Assembly (NCBI GenBank): GCA_949320185.1
Contig: CASGHK010000042.1
Location: 1 to 32,266 of the forward strand
Source: an uncultured Methanomicrobiales archaeon
GTDB lineage: Archaea; Halobacteriota; Methanomicrobia; Methanomicrobiales; Methanospirillaceae
DNA length: 32,266 nucleotides
Reading direction: 5' to 3'
In this document: one piece after another, positions 16,152 through 24,039 of the stretch
How positions within the stretch are numbered: position 1 is the stretch's first letter
Layout of the letters: each line of letters starts with the position of its first letter
Translations under genes and position numbers: made by a program
Notes under the pieces: model-generated
Databases searched by the model: none
Told to the model about the DNA's origin: nothing
Seen by the model: only the letters and a program-made list of their open reading frames with translations

Positions 16152-17101
16152 CCCCGCCTCCGGAGCATGGTACGGAACCGCTGGAAGTCAAAGGCGCCGC
16201 CGTCGTCCTGCCGACCGGCGAGAGCGAGGAAGACGTCGTCCAGGGTGGGGGCCTGGACCTCGAGGCCCCTCACCCGGGCGCCCTGCGTCGCGATGCCGGC
16301 GAGCAGGACCGGGACCACCTCCGCAGCATCGTCCACGTGGTAGACCAGCCGGTCCCCCTCCCCGTCCACCAGGTGGAGGCCCTCGGCGAGAACGGGCTCG
16401 ACCGGCCGGTCGGTCACCACCGAGACCCGCTCCCCGCCGAGCCGGTGCCGGAGTGCCCGGGGGGTATCGACGGCAACCAGGCGGCCCCTCGCGATGATCC
16501 CGACCCGGTCACAGGCACGGTCGGCCTCGTCCATGTAGTGGGTCGTGACGAAGATCGTCATCCCCCGGCGGCGCAGGTCCTGGATATGCGTCCAGATCGC
16601 CTGGCGACCGGCGACGTCCAGGCCGATCGTGGGCTCGTCGAGGAAGAGCACCTCCGGCTCGTGAACCAGGGCCTGTGCGAGCTCGAGCCGCCGCCTCATC
16701 CCGCCCGAGTAGGTCCGGACGAGATCGTCCGCCCGGTCGGCGAGGTCCATCACGCCCAGGACTTCGTCGACCCGGTCGGAACCCCGGATGCCGTAGAGCT
16801 CGGCGTAGAAGCGGACGTTCTCTCGCCCGGTCAGCTTGATATCGACCGCCATGTCCTGCGGCACGAAGCTGATCCGCTCCCGGACGCGGGCCGAGCGCTC
16901 GACCACGTCGTGACCGCATACCCGCGCCGAGCCGTGGGTCGGACGGAGGAGTGTGGTCAGCATCAGGACGGTGGTCGTCTTGCCCGACCCGTTCGGCCCG
17001 AGCAGCCCGAAGATCTCACGGTCGACCTCGAGATCGAGGCCATCGACCGCCGTGAGCCCGTCGTACTGCTTCGTCAGCCCCGTGGTCTCGATCGTCGCCA
17101 T
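16148..17101 (-). CDS. ABC-2 exporter ATP-binding protein (DrrA-like)
   Basis: A 317-residue ATPase: Walker A GPNGSGKT (35-42), signature YSGGMRRRLELAQAL, Walker B VLFLDEPTIGLD, and H-loop in VTTHYMDEADRACD. The extra ~85-residue C-terminal region ending in PTLDDVFLALAGRQDD is diagnostic of the DrrA/NodI/CcmA-like exporter ATPases. It powers the permease encoded downstream. The ATG at 17101 has GGGAGA 6 nt upstream. The upstream neighbour, a QueG-like pseudogene, is divergent. Confidence 0.93.
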   Translation of the reverse strand: MATIETTGLTKQYDGLTAVDGLDLEVDREIFGLLGPNGSGKTTTVLMLTTLLRPTHGSARVCGHDVVERSARVRERISFVPQDMAVDIKLTGRENVRFYAELYGIRGSDRVDEVLGVMDLADRADDLVRTYSGGMRRRLELAQALVHEPEVLFLDEPTIGLDVAGRQAIWTHIQDLRRRGMTIFVTTHYMDEADRACDRVGIIARGRLVAVDTPRALRHRLGGERVSVVTDRPVEPVLAEGLHLVDGEGDRLVYHVDDAAEVVPVLLAGIATQGARVRGLEVQAPTLDDVFLALAGRQDDGGAFDFQRFRTMLRRRG

Positions 17102-17254
17102 GCGCGGTCTCCCTCAGTCCTTTCGCACCTCGCAATTGCCCGGTGCTGAGCCGGCCCGGCAGCACTCGTCCCGGCGGGCCCGATCAAGCTCGCCGTGCGA
17201 AGACAAAAACCGTCCGAACTGGGAGGTTTCGGTTCGACCGACTGGGTTCATCGT

Positions 17255-18026
17255 ATGGAACGACGGATCATTACTCCGAGTCCCATGACGCTCGGTGAAC
17301 GGGTTGAAACGGTCGCGAGGGCCGGCGGGGCGGACCTCGTTGGGGTCGCCGACCTCGCGCTGGTCGACGAGACGATCATCGCCCAGGGTGGACCCCTCTG
17401 TACCGGTTTCCCCCGGGCGGTCTCGATCGGGATCGGGCTCCCCGACCCGCTCGTCGACCGGTTAATGGTGCCGTCGGACCGGGTGGGGAGAGCCGTGTAC
17501 CGCTACCACACCCACACGGTCGTGAACGCCGCCCTCGAACGGTGCGCCCTCGACGTGGCAGGTGCCCTGGTGGGGGCCGGGTACCGCGCCCTGCCGGTCC
17601 CCGCGTCGCTCCGGACGGACGAGGAGAGGCGCGCCGGCCCGGTCTCCCACAAGCTCGCGGCGCACCTCTCCGGCCTTGGCTGGATTGGCCGCAGCTGCCT
17701 TCTGGTGACACCGCAGCACCGGCCCCTGTGCGGTGGATCACCGTCCTGACCGACGCCCCCCTGCCCCCGACAGGCAAACCATCTGAACCCCGGTGCGGCA
17801 GCTGCTGCGCATGCGTCGACGCCTGCCCGGTCGGGGCCTTCACCGGGGACTCTTCGTCCCCGCCGAGCCCCGTGAGGAACGGTTCGACGCAGCCGCCTGC
17901 GACCGCTACCACCGGGAGCTCGCGGCGGCTGGCGAACCGGATGCCTGCGGCCTCTGTGTCGTCACCTGCCCCTGGGAGAGATCCGGGACGGTAGGGGGCC
18001 GGGAAGGGGGATGTGCTCGCGAATAG
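17255..18026 (+). pseudogene. QueG-like double [4Fe-4S] protein broken by two frameshifts
   Basis: Similarity to epoxyqueuosine-reductase-like iron-sulfur proteins runs through three successive reading frames. Frame one (from ATG 17255 or 17285) gives the N-terminal domain ending [26 protein letters not shown]. Near 17725-17733 it shifts to a frame with [13 protein letters not shown] and the first cluster motif [12 protein letters not shown] (from 17794). Near 17843-17850, in a GGGG tract, it shifts again to [21 protein letters not shown] and the second motif [11 protein letters not shown], ending at 18026. Each shift is repaired by adding one base. Either this is a true pseudogene or the assembly has two single-base deletions; the second lies in a G-run, where errors are common. 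Substrate unknown. Confidence 0.75.
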
Positions 18027-18090
18027 CCGCAGCAGCTGGAAACGACGGGTTTGAAGGTCCGGGCTCTCGCCCGGGGCCCAGGATCGGAAC

Positions 18091-18125
18091 AATATTTATT
18101 TAATTAAAACAAGTAAATTTGAGTT
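18091..18125 (+). promoter_or_regulatory. cbiM promoter with AT-rich palindrome
   Basis: AATATTTATTTAATTAAAAC (18091-18110) combines a TATA-like AATATTTATT with a perfect TTTAATTAAA palindrome (18099-18108). The ATG at 18126 is about 30 bp downstream, so the leader is a few bases at most. The palindrome touches the TATA box and could be an operator for metal-responsive repression; that is inference. Confidence 0.5.
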
Positions 18126-18830
18126 ATGCATGTCATGGAAGGATTCCTCCCCGCGACCTGGTGCATCGTGTGGTGGCTCGTCGCCCTCCCGTCCCTGGCC
18201 CTCGGGCTCTACCAGCTGAAACGGGTGATGGCGGTCGACCGCGAGGCTCTCGCCCTCCTCGGCGTCACCGGGGCGTTCATCTTCATCCTCTCGTCCCTGA
18301 AACTCCCTTCGGTGACCGGCAGTTGTTCACACCCCACGGGAACAGGCCTCTCCGCGATCAGTTTCGGCCCGTGGATCACCTCGCTCGTCGCAGCGATCGT
18401 CCTCCTCTTCCAGGCCCTCTTCCTCGCGCACGGGGGGCTCTCGACTCTGGGGGCGAACCTCGTCTCAATGGGGATCGCTGGACCCCTGGTGGGCTACGGG
18501 ATCTACCGGGCCCTGCGGGAGACGCAGGTCAGCATCTTCTTCACCGTCTTCCTCGCCTCGGCCCTCGCGGACCTCGTCACCTACGTCGTGACGTCCCTCG
18601 AACTCGCTCTCGCGTACCCGGCCGAAGTCGGAGGGTTTGCCGGCTCCTTCACGGTCTTCCTGGGGATATTCGCCCTGACGCAGGTACCGCTCGCCCTCGT
18701 CGAGGGGGTCATCCTCGCCCTGGTCTTCAAGTACATCGTCCAGCTCAAGCCGGAGATCCTCGTCCAGCTGAAGATCTTCCCCGAGGAGAAGATCGTCGCC
18801 GCAGCAAGGGGGCTGGCCGATGCTGCGTAA
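18126..18830 (+). CDS. cbiM: Cobalt ECF transporter substrate-specific component CbiM
   Basis: A 234-residue membrane protein that captures Co(2+) for the CbiMNQO energy-coupling-factor transporter, feeding B12/corrinoid synthesis needed by methanogen methyltransferases. It begins MHVMEGFLP, the conserved N-terminus whose Met1 and His2 help bind the metal, and contains SCSHPTGTGL, another conserved metal-site block. Seven or so hydrophobic segments follow. The start is the first codon of that motif. The end overlaps cbiN by 11 bases. Cobalt rather than nickel is inferred from the MEGFLP version of the motif and the separate CbiN. Confidence 0.95.
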   Translation: MHVMEGFLPATWCIVWWLVALPSLALGLYQLKRVMAVDREALALLGVTGAFIFILSSLKLPSVTGSCSHPTGTGLSAISFGPWITSLVAAIVLLFQALFLAHGGLSTLGANLVSMGIAGPLVGYGIYRALRETQVSIFFTVFLASALADLVTYVVTSLELALAYPAEVGGFAGSFTVFLGIFALTQVPLALVEGVILALVFKYIVQLKPEILVQLKIFPEEKIVAAARGLADAA

Positions 18831-19161
18831 GTACCGACTCGAGGTGGTCGCGGCGATCGCCGTGCTGGCCTTCATCGGTCTCTTCCTCGCCACCACCATA
18901 ACGGCGCCGTCGGCGGAGTTCGCCGGCTCCGACACCGTGGGTTCCGCCCGGATCTCGGAGATTACCGGCATCCCCGAGGACCAGTTCGCGCCTCTCGTCC
19001 CACAGTGGGCTCCCCCAAGCGGGGAGATCGAGTCCGCCCTGTTCGCCCTCCAGGCCGCGGTCGGCGGCGTCGTGCTCGGTTACGTCTTCGGTACATGGAG
19101 AGCGCAGCGGCGGATGGAGGCGCGTGCCGGCCTGAGCGGCACTCCGGAGACGGATGTTTGA
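18820..19161 (+). CDS. cbiN: Cobalt transporter accessory subunit CbiN
   Basis: A 113-residue protein with one membrane helix at each end (about residues 8-27 and 76-92) flanking an extracellular loop containing GSDTVGSARI and PQWAPPSGEIESALFALQA. This is the CbiN plan, the small auxiliary subunit needed with CbiM for cobalt loading. It overlaps cbiM by 11 bases and cbiQ by 8. The C-terminal cytoplasmic tail (WRAQRRMEARAGLSGTPETDV) is a little long for the family. Confidence 0.92.
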   Translation: MLRKYRLEVVAAIAVLAFIGLFLATTITAPSAEFAGSDTVGSARISEITGIPEDQFAPLVPQWAPPSGEIESALFALQAAVGGVVLGYVFGTWRAQRRMEARAGLSGTPETDV

Positions 19162-19954
19162 GGAACTTCTGGAGGAGATCGCCCAGGAGAACGCACTCCG
19201 GGGTACCAACACCTACCTGAAGCTGACGGTCGGCCTTGGGGCCCTCCTCCTCTCGCTCCTCTCGGCCGGGTTCGTCGCGCCCCTCTTCATAGCGTTCACG
19301 ATGACCGTGGCGCTCCTGTACCTCGCCAGGATCGACGCGCGGACCCTGGGTGAGGCCTTTGCCGCCCCCGTCTCGTTCGCCATCCTGAGCGTGGCGGCTA
19401 TCGTGCTCGTCTCTGGAGGGAGCGGCGCTGTCTGGATCTGGCAGCCCTTCTCCTGGCTCTCGCTCTCGGTCACCCCCACAAGTGTCGACTATGGGATCTA
19501 TGTCCTGTGCCGCACCCTCGGCGGGATGGCATCGCTCCTCTTTATCGCCCTGACGACGCCGATGACCGACCTCTTCGTCGTGATGCGACAGTGCCGGGTG
19601 CCCCCCGTCCTGATCGAGCTGGTGATGGTGGTCTACAGGACGATCTTCACGCTCCTCGACCAGCTCGTCCGGTGCTACCACGCCCAGGTGATGCGGCTCG
19701 GGTACTCCACCCGGCGCGAGTCGATCCGCTCGTTCGCCACCCTCTGCGGCGCCGTCTTCATTGCGAGCTGGAACACCGGCGAGGACCAGATCCGCGCACG
19801 TGAGATGCGCTGCTACGACGGCCGGCTCGTCGTCCTCGGTGAGACGCGGCCCGTCGAGGCCCGGCCCGCGCTCGCGGCGGCGGGATTCCTCCTCGCGGCA
19901 CTCGCGCTCACCGTCCTCTCCGGTGGGGTGACACTGCTCGGGGGTGCACCGTGA
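19154..19954 (+). CDS. cbiQ: Cobalt ECF transporter transmembrane component CbiQ
   Basis: A 266-residue T-component of the ECF transporter, linking CbiM/CbiN to the ATPase. Hydrophobic segments occupy the first 140 residues and the C-terminal 25. Between them is the cytoplasmic coupling region with LLDQLVRCYHAQVMRLGYS and the later EDQIRAREMRCYDG, corresponding to the Ala-Arg-Gly-type coupling helices of the family. The ATG lies within the end of cbiN. The GTGA at its own stop begins cbiO, so all four genes are coupled. Confidence 0.93.
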   Translation: MFEELLEEIAQENALRGTNTYLKLTVGLGALLLSLLSAGFVAPLFIAFTMTVALLYLARIDARTLGEAFAAPVSFAILSVAAIVLVSGGSGAVWIWQPFSWLSLSVTPTSVDYGIYVLCRTLGGMASLLFIALTTPMTDLFVVMRQCRVPPVLIELVMVVYRTIFTLLDQLVRCYHAQVMRLGYSTRRESIRSFATLCGAVFIASWNTGEDQIRAREMRCYDGRLVVLGETRPVEARPALAAAGFLLAALALTVLSGGVTLLGGAP

Positions 19955-21117
19955 GCCGCATCATCCTGGAGGCCCGGGACCTCCACTACCGCTACCCCCG
20001 GGGCGGCGAGGTGGTCCGCGGGATCAGCTTCCACGTCCGGAGGGGAGAGAAGGTCGCGATCGTGGGACCGAACGGGGCGGGGAAGTCCACCCTCCTGATG
20101 ATGTTCAACGGCATGATCCGGCCGGACTCGGGAACGATGCTCTACGACAACTGCCCGATCGCGTACGATGCCCACTCCCTCCGGCGGCTTCGGAAGAGTG
20201 TCGGCTTCGTGCTCCAGAACCCGGACCAGCAGCTCGTCGCACCGACCGTCTACCAGGACGTGGGCTTCGGACCAGCGAACCTGGGGCTCTCCGAGGAAGA
20301 CGTAAAAAGTGCGGTCCAGAGGGCGCTCGGTGCCGTCGGCCTCGAGGGTTTCGAGCACCGGACGACCCACCAACTCTCGGGAGGGGAGAAGAAGAAGGTG
20401 GCGATCGCCGGTGTCCTCGCCATGGAGCCCGAGGTGCTCGTCTTCGACGAGCCGACGGCGAGCCTGGACCCCCGGGGCTCGGAGGAGGTGATGGACCTCC
20501 TCGACGAGCTGAACGACCACGGGACGACGATCGTCATCTCGACCCACGACATCGAGCTCGCGTACCCCTGGGCCCACCGTGCCGTGCTCCTGGTCGGCGG
20601 CCGGATCCTGCAGGAGGACGTCCCCGAGGTCGCCTTCGGGGACCGTGACCTGGTCAGACGGGCCCACCTCTCCACCCCGATTCTGCTCGACCTCTACCAC
20701 GAGCTCGCTGAACGGGGCTTTCCCGTGCCGGCGCGCCGACCGCTCTCGGTCCTCGACATGCTCCAGGTGATCGACCACGCCTTCGAGCAGAACACCTGCC
20801 GGGCGCACCCGGGGACGATCACGGTTCACGATATCAGTGTCGCCGGGGAGGAGGGGCTCGCCTCCTGGCTCGCAGCGCACCCCGGGGCACGGATCGGCGC
20901 TATGGGTACCCGCGCCAAGCAGCGGGCGGCGGCGGAGGGGATCCACCTTCACTACACCCACGGGGTCGTCGACAAGTGCATCCTCCGGGCGCTCCTCGGC
21001 GAGGAGACGGCGATCATGACCACCGGTGGAATGGTGAAGCGGGTCGTCGAACGGGTCGAAGAGTACTCGCGGCAGGGCGGGACCACGATCCCGGTCGTCA
21101 TCGCCGACCGGCCATGA
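19951..21117 (+). CDS. cbiO: Cobalt ECF transporter ATPase CbiO with an extra C-terminal domain
   Basis: A 388-residue ATPase. The first ~240 residues are a standard CbiO: Walker A GPNGAGKS (39-46), Q-loop in FVLQNPDQQL, signature LSGGEKKK (142-149), Walker B VLVFDEPTASLD (162-173), and H-loop His199. A further ~140 residues continue in frame. The stretch from about 285 (HPGTITVHDISVAG) to the end is a compact alpha/beta-looking domain with HLHYTHGVVDKC (332-343) and MTTGGMV (356-362). Ordinary CbiO proteins end near 280 residues. The His/Cys cluster could bind metal, so a regulatory cobalt-sensing domain is possible; that is speculation. It is the last gene of the cobalt operon. Confidence 0.93.
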   Translation: MSRIILEARDLHYRYPRGGEVVRGISFHVRRGEKVAIVGPNGAGKSTLLMMFNGMIRPDSGTMLYDNCPIAYDAHSLRRLRKSVGFVLQNPDQQLVAPTVYQDVGFGPANLGLSEEDVKSAVQRALGAVGLEGFEHRTTHQLSGGEKKKVAIAGVLAMEPEVLVFDEPTASLDPRGSEEVMDLLDELNDHGTTIVISTHDIELAYPWAHRAVLLVGGRILQEDVPEVAFGDRDLVRRAHLSTPILLDLYHELAERGFPVPARRPLSVLDMLQVIDHAFEQNTCRAHPGTITVHDISVAGEEGLASWLAAHPGARIGAMGTRAKQRAAAEGIHLHYTHGVVDKCILRALLGEETAIMTTGGMVKRVVERVEEYSRQGGTTIPVVIADRP

Positions 21118-21259
21118 GAACGGGCCGGTGACGGGACAGGGACGCATCAGGGGTCCAGGAAACTCCTTTTCGCGTAGGGACTGGCCCATCCCGGCCACCC
21201 CATGAGTCAATACCAAGAGGGGACGAGTCCAGTGCCGTTGACGCTTCAATCTGGGAAGA

Positions 21260-21294
21260 TTTATCCCCAGACCGTGCTATGTTAAAGCATAGCA
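21260..21294 (+). promoter_or_regulatory. livK1 operon promoter with operator-like inverted repeat
   Basis: TTTATC (21260-21265) is TATA-like; transcription is expected near 21287. That point falls inside the perfect inverted repeat TGCTATG-N6-CATAGCA (21275-21294). The block CCGTGCTA (21272-21279) recurs at the divergent-strand livG promoter, at nearly the same distance from its TTTATC. A repressor binding here would cover the start site. Confidence 0.6.
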
Positions 21295-21305
21295 TAACCT
21301 GAGCG

Positions 21306-22625
21306 ATGCACATGAGACCTGCAGGAATCCTCATCATAGCCGCGGTCCTCCTCGCGGCCCTCCTCACGGCCGGTTGCCAGACGCAGTCGGAGTCACCAGC
21401 GGCCCTCAAGATCGGGGTCGTCGCCTCGATGACGGGGCCCGCCTCGACCACCGGCAAGGACGTCTGGCAGTCGGCCCAGCTCGCCGCCGACGAGATCAAC
21501 GCGAAGGGCGGAGTCTTTGTCAAAAGCCTCGGCAAGAACGTGACGGTCCAGCTCGTCCAGGGTGACGACGAGTCGACCCGTGAGGGCGGCCAGAAGGCGG
21601 TCACCAAGATGATCACCGACGACCGGGTCGACATCCTGGTCGGCGGGTTCTCCTCCGCCGTCGTCACCGCCCACCAGTCGATCGTGGCCGACCACAAGGT
21701 GCCGTACATCATCACCGGGGCCTCCAGTTCGACCGTGACCCACCGGACGGACGTGGATACGAGCACGATGTTCCACCACGCCCCGATCACCGACGCCTCG
21801 GCCTCCCAGACCACGATCTTCATCGACGAGGTGATGCGCCCCGCAATAAACACGAAGTTCGGCCTTGCCGCGGACCGGCCGCTCAGGCTGGCCGTGGTCT
21901 ACCAGGACAGCCCGTTCGGCAAGGGCGCCCTCGCCGCGATCGAGAGCACGATCGCCGCGAAGGGCCTCAAGATCCAGGTGGTTGCCAATGAGACCTACAA
22001 GATGGGCGAGACCGACTTCCGAACGATCCTCACATCGGTAAAGGCGAAGAAACCCGATGCCATCTACCCGATCGCCTTCCTGAACGAAGAGGTGCCGATG
22101 CTGACCCAGGCCAGGCGTGATGTCGGCCTCGACACGATCTTCCTCGCCGTGGAGTGCGTCGATGACCCCGACTACTACAAGGGGCTCGGGCAGTACGGCG
22201 ACTACTCGATCATCGAGAGCCGATTCTCTGCCTACGCAACCCCACGGGGACCGATCAGCCAGAACGTCGAGAAGTACCGGGGCGACTACGAGGCCCGTTT
22301 CGGCGCCTCCCCGGGAATGATGGGGGCGGCCACCTACGAGGGGGTCTACGTCGCCGTGGCTGCCGCGGAGAAGGCCGGCACTCTCGACCGAGCGGCGCTC
22401 GTCACCGCGATCGGATCGATCGAGGTCCCGGAGATGGTGGAGTCGATGGAGGGCGGTGTCATCTCGTTCGCGAACCAGTTCCGCGAGAGCCAGTTCAACC
22501 TCTTCATGGAGCAGCTCCACTGGGACGCCGACAAACAGCTCCTCCGCCCGAAGATCATCTGGCCGGACGAGCTCAAGGAGGCAGCGTTCGAGATCCCCGC
22601 CTGGTACCGCCCGGGGAGCGGTTGA
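21306..22625 (+). CDS. livK: Branched-chain amino acid-type ABC substrate-binding lipoprotein, copy 1
   Basis: A 439-residue periplasmic-binding-type lipoprotein for a LivKHMGF transporter. It has a signal peptide with lipobox-like LTAGC (Cys24 would be lipidated and hold the protein on the outer face of the membrane). The first lobe begins KIGVVASMTGPASTTGKD, typical of type 1 LivK/amide-binding folds. Later DTIFLAVECVDDPDYYKGL and MMGAATYEGVYVAVAAAEKAG belong to the second lobe. It is a tandem duplicate of the next gene. The ligand is not certain: Leu/Ile/Val, or short amides or urea, are all handled by this family. An alternative start is the ATG two codons later. Confidence 0.9.
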   Translation: MHMRPAGILIIAAVLLAALLTAGCQTQSESPAALKIGVVASMTGPASTTGKDVWQSAQLAADEINAKGGVFVKSLGKNVTVQLVQGDDESTREGGQKAVTKMITDDRVDILVGGFSSAVVTAHQSIVADHKVPYIITGASSSTVTHRTDVDTSTMFHHAPITDASASQTTIFIDEVMRPAINTKFGLAADRPLRLAVVYQDSPFGKGALAAIESTIAAKGLKIQVVANETYKMGETDFRTILTSVKAKKPDAIYPIAFLNEEVPMLTQARRDVGLDTIFLAVECVDDPDYYKGLGQYGDYSIIESRFSAYATPRGPISQNVEKYRGDYEARFGASPGMMGAATYEGVYVAVAAAEKAGTLDRAALVTAIGSIEVPEMVESMEGGVISFANQFRESQFNLFMEQLHWDADKQLLRPKIIWPDELKEAAFEIPAWYRPGSG

Positions 22626-22661
22626 GGGGAGCGTGACGGACGTCGACTTCATGATGAGGGG

Positions 22662-22679
22662 CCCGGTCCACGGACCGGG
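22662..22679 (+). repeat. GC-rich hairpin between the two livK copies
   Basis: CCCGGTCC-AC-GGACCGGG is a perfect inverted repeat in the 75-bp gap between the tandem livK genes, able to form a stable stem of six or more pairs about 20 bases before the livK2 start. It may stabilise or stop part of the message, letting the two binding proteins and the permease genes be made in different amounts. There is no T-run, so a simple terminator is unlikely. Confidence 0.45.
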
Positions 22680-22700
22680 AACCCTCCGGAGAGAGAGAGC

Positions 22701-24023
22701 ATGAGATACACAGGCCTGATCCTGATCGCCGGGGTCGTGCTCGCGGCCGTCCTCGTCGCCGGGTGCAGCACGGAGCCGGCGGCGACGGAGACACCGGCAA
22801 CCCTGACGGTCGGGGTTGTCGCCTCGATGACGGGGCCCGCCTCGACCACCGGCAAGGACATGTGGCAGTCGGCCCAGCTCGCCGCCGACGAGATCAATGC
22901 AAAGGGCGGGGTCTTTGTCAAAAGCCTCGGCAAGAACATGACGGTCCGGCTCGTCCAGGGCGACGACGAGTCGACCCGCGAGGGCGGCCAGAAGGCGGTC
23001 ACCCGGATGATCACCGACGACCGGGTCGACGTGCTGGTCGGCGGGTTCTCCTCTGCCGTGGTCACCGCCCACCAGTCGATCGTGGCGGAGAACGGGGTCC
23101 CTTACATCATCACCGGGGCCTCGAGCCCGACGATCACCCGCCGGACCGACATCAACACCTCGATGATGTTCCACCACTGCCCGACCACCGACGACTACGG
23201 CGAGAAGACCACGCTCTTCGTCGACGAGACGGTGCGGCCCGCGGTCAACGAGAAGTTCGGGTTCCCGCCCGGCAGACCGCTCCGCCTCGCCGTGGTCTAC
23301 CAGGACAGCCCCTACGGCAAGGGGGTCCTCTCGGCGGTGAACGAGACGATCACGACGCACGGCCTCGATATCGAGCTCGTCGCGAGTGAGGCCTTCAAGA
23401 TGGGCGAGACCGACTTCCGCACGATCCTCACCTCGGTGAAGGCGAAGAAGCCCGACGTCATCTATCCGGCCGCGTTCCTGAACGAACAGGTACCGATGAT
23501 GACCCAGGCCCGCCGCGACGTCGGCCTCGACACCATCTTCCTCGCGGTGGAGTGCAACGACGACCCCGACTACTACAAGGGGCTCGGGCAGTACGGCGAC
23601 TCATCGGTGATCGAGAGCCGGTTCTCGCCCTACGCCATCCCGAAGGGGCCGATCGCCGCGAAGGTGACCGCGTACCGGAACGGCTACTCCGCCCGGTTCG
23701 GCGGGTTCCCCGGGATGATGGGCGCCTCCACCTACGAGGGCGTGTACGTCGCTGTGGCGGCAGCGGAGAAGGCCGGCTCGACCGCACGGGCTGAACTCGC
23801 CTCAGCGCTCTCGACGATCGCAGTCCCGGAGATGGTGGAGTCGATGGAAGGCGGCGTCATCTCGTTTGCGAACCCCTTCCGCGAGAGCCGATCGAACCTC
23901 TACATGGAACAGCTCCGCTGGGACGCAGGGCTCCAGGAGCTCCGGCCCGTCATCGTCTGGCCGGCCGAGCTGATGGAGTCCCCCTTCACGCTCCCCGCCT
24001 GGTACCGCCCAGGGAGCGGCTGA
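22701..24023 (+). CDS. livK: Branched-chain amino acid-type ABC substrate-binding lipoprotein, copy 2
   Basis: A 440-residue lipoprotein, closely similar to copy 1 from end to end. It has its own signal peptide and lipobox (LVAGC, Cys22) and a Thr/Glu-rich linker. The first lobe is nearly identical to copy 1 (ASMTGPASTTGKD, EINAKGGVFVKSLGKN, QGDDESTREGGQKAV), with exact nucleotide runs of over 30 bases. Divergence is greatest near residues 140-160 (SPTITRRTDINTSMMFHHC versus SSTVTHRTDVDTSTMFHHA) and around the C-terminal lobe, where ligand choice may be set. GGAGAGAGAGAGC before the ATG supplies a ribosome-binding site. Only one permease set follows, so both proteins probably feed it. Confidence 0.9.
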   Translation: MRYTGLILIAGVVLAAVLVAGCSTEPAATETPATLTVGVVASMTGPASTTGKDMWQSAQLAADEINAKGGVFVKSLGKNMTVRLVQGDDESTREGGQKAVTRMITDDRVDVLVGGFSSAVVTAHQSIVAENGVPYIITGASSPTITRRTDINTSMMFHHCPTTDDYGEKTTLFVDETVRPAVNEKFGFPPGRPLRLAVVYQDSPYGKGVLSAVNETITTHGLDIELVASEAFKMGETDFRTILTSVKAKKPDVIYPAAFLNEQVPMMTQARRDVGLDTIFLAVECNDDPDYYKGLGQYGDSSVIESRFSPYAIPKGPIAAKVTAYRNGYSARFGGFPGMMGASTYEGVYVAVAAAEKAGSTARAELASALSTIAVPEMVESMEGGVISFANPFRESRSNLYMEQLRWDAGLQELRPVIVWPAELMESPFTLPAWYRPGSG

Positions 24024-24039
24024 ACCTCCCCCTTTTATC

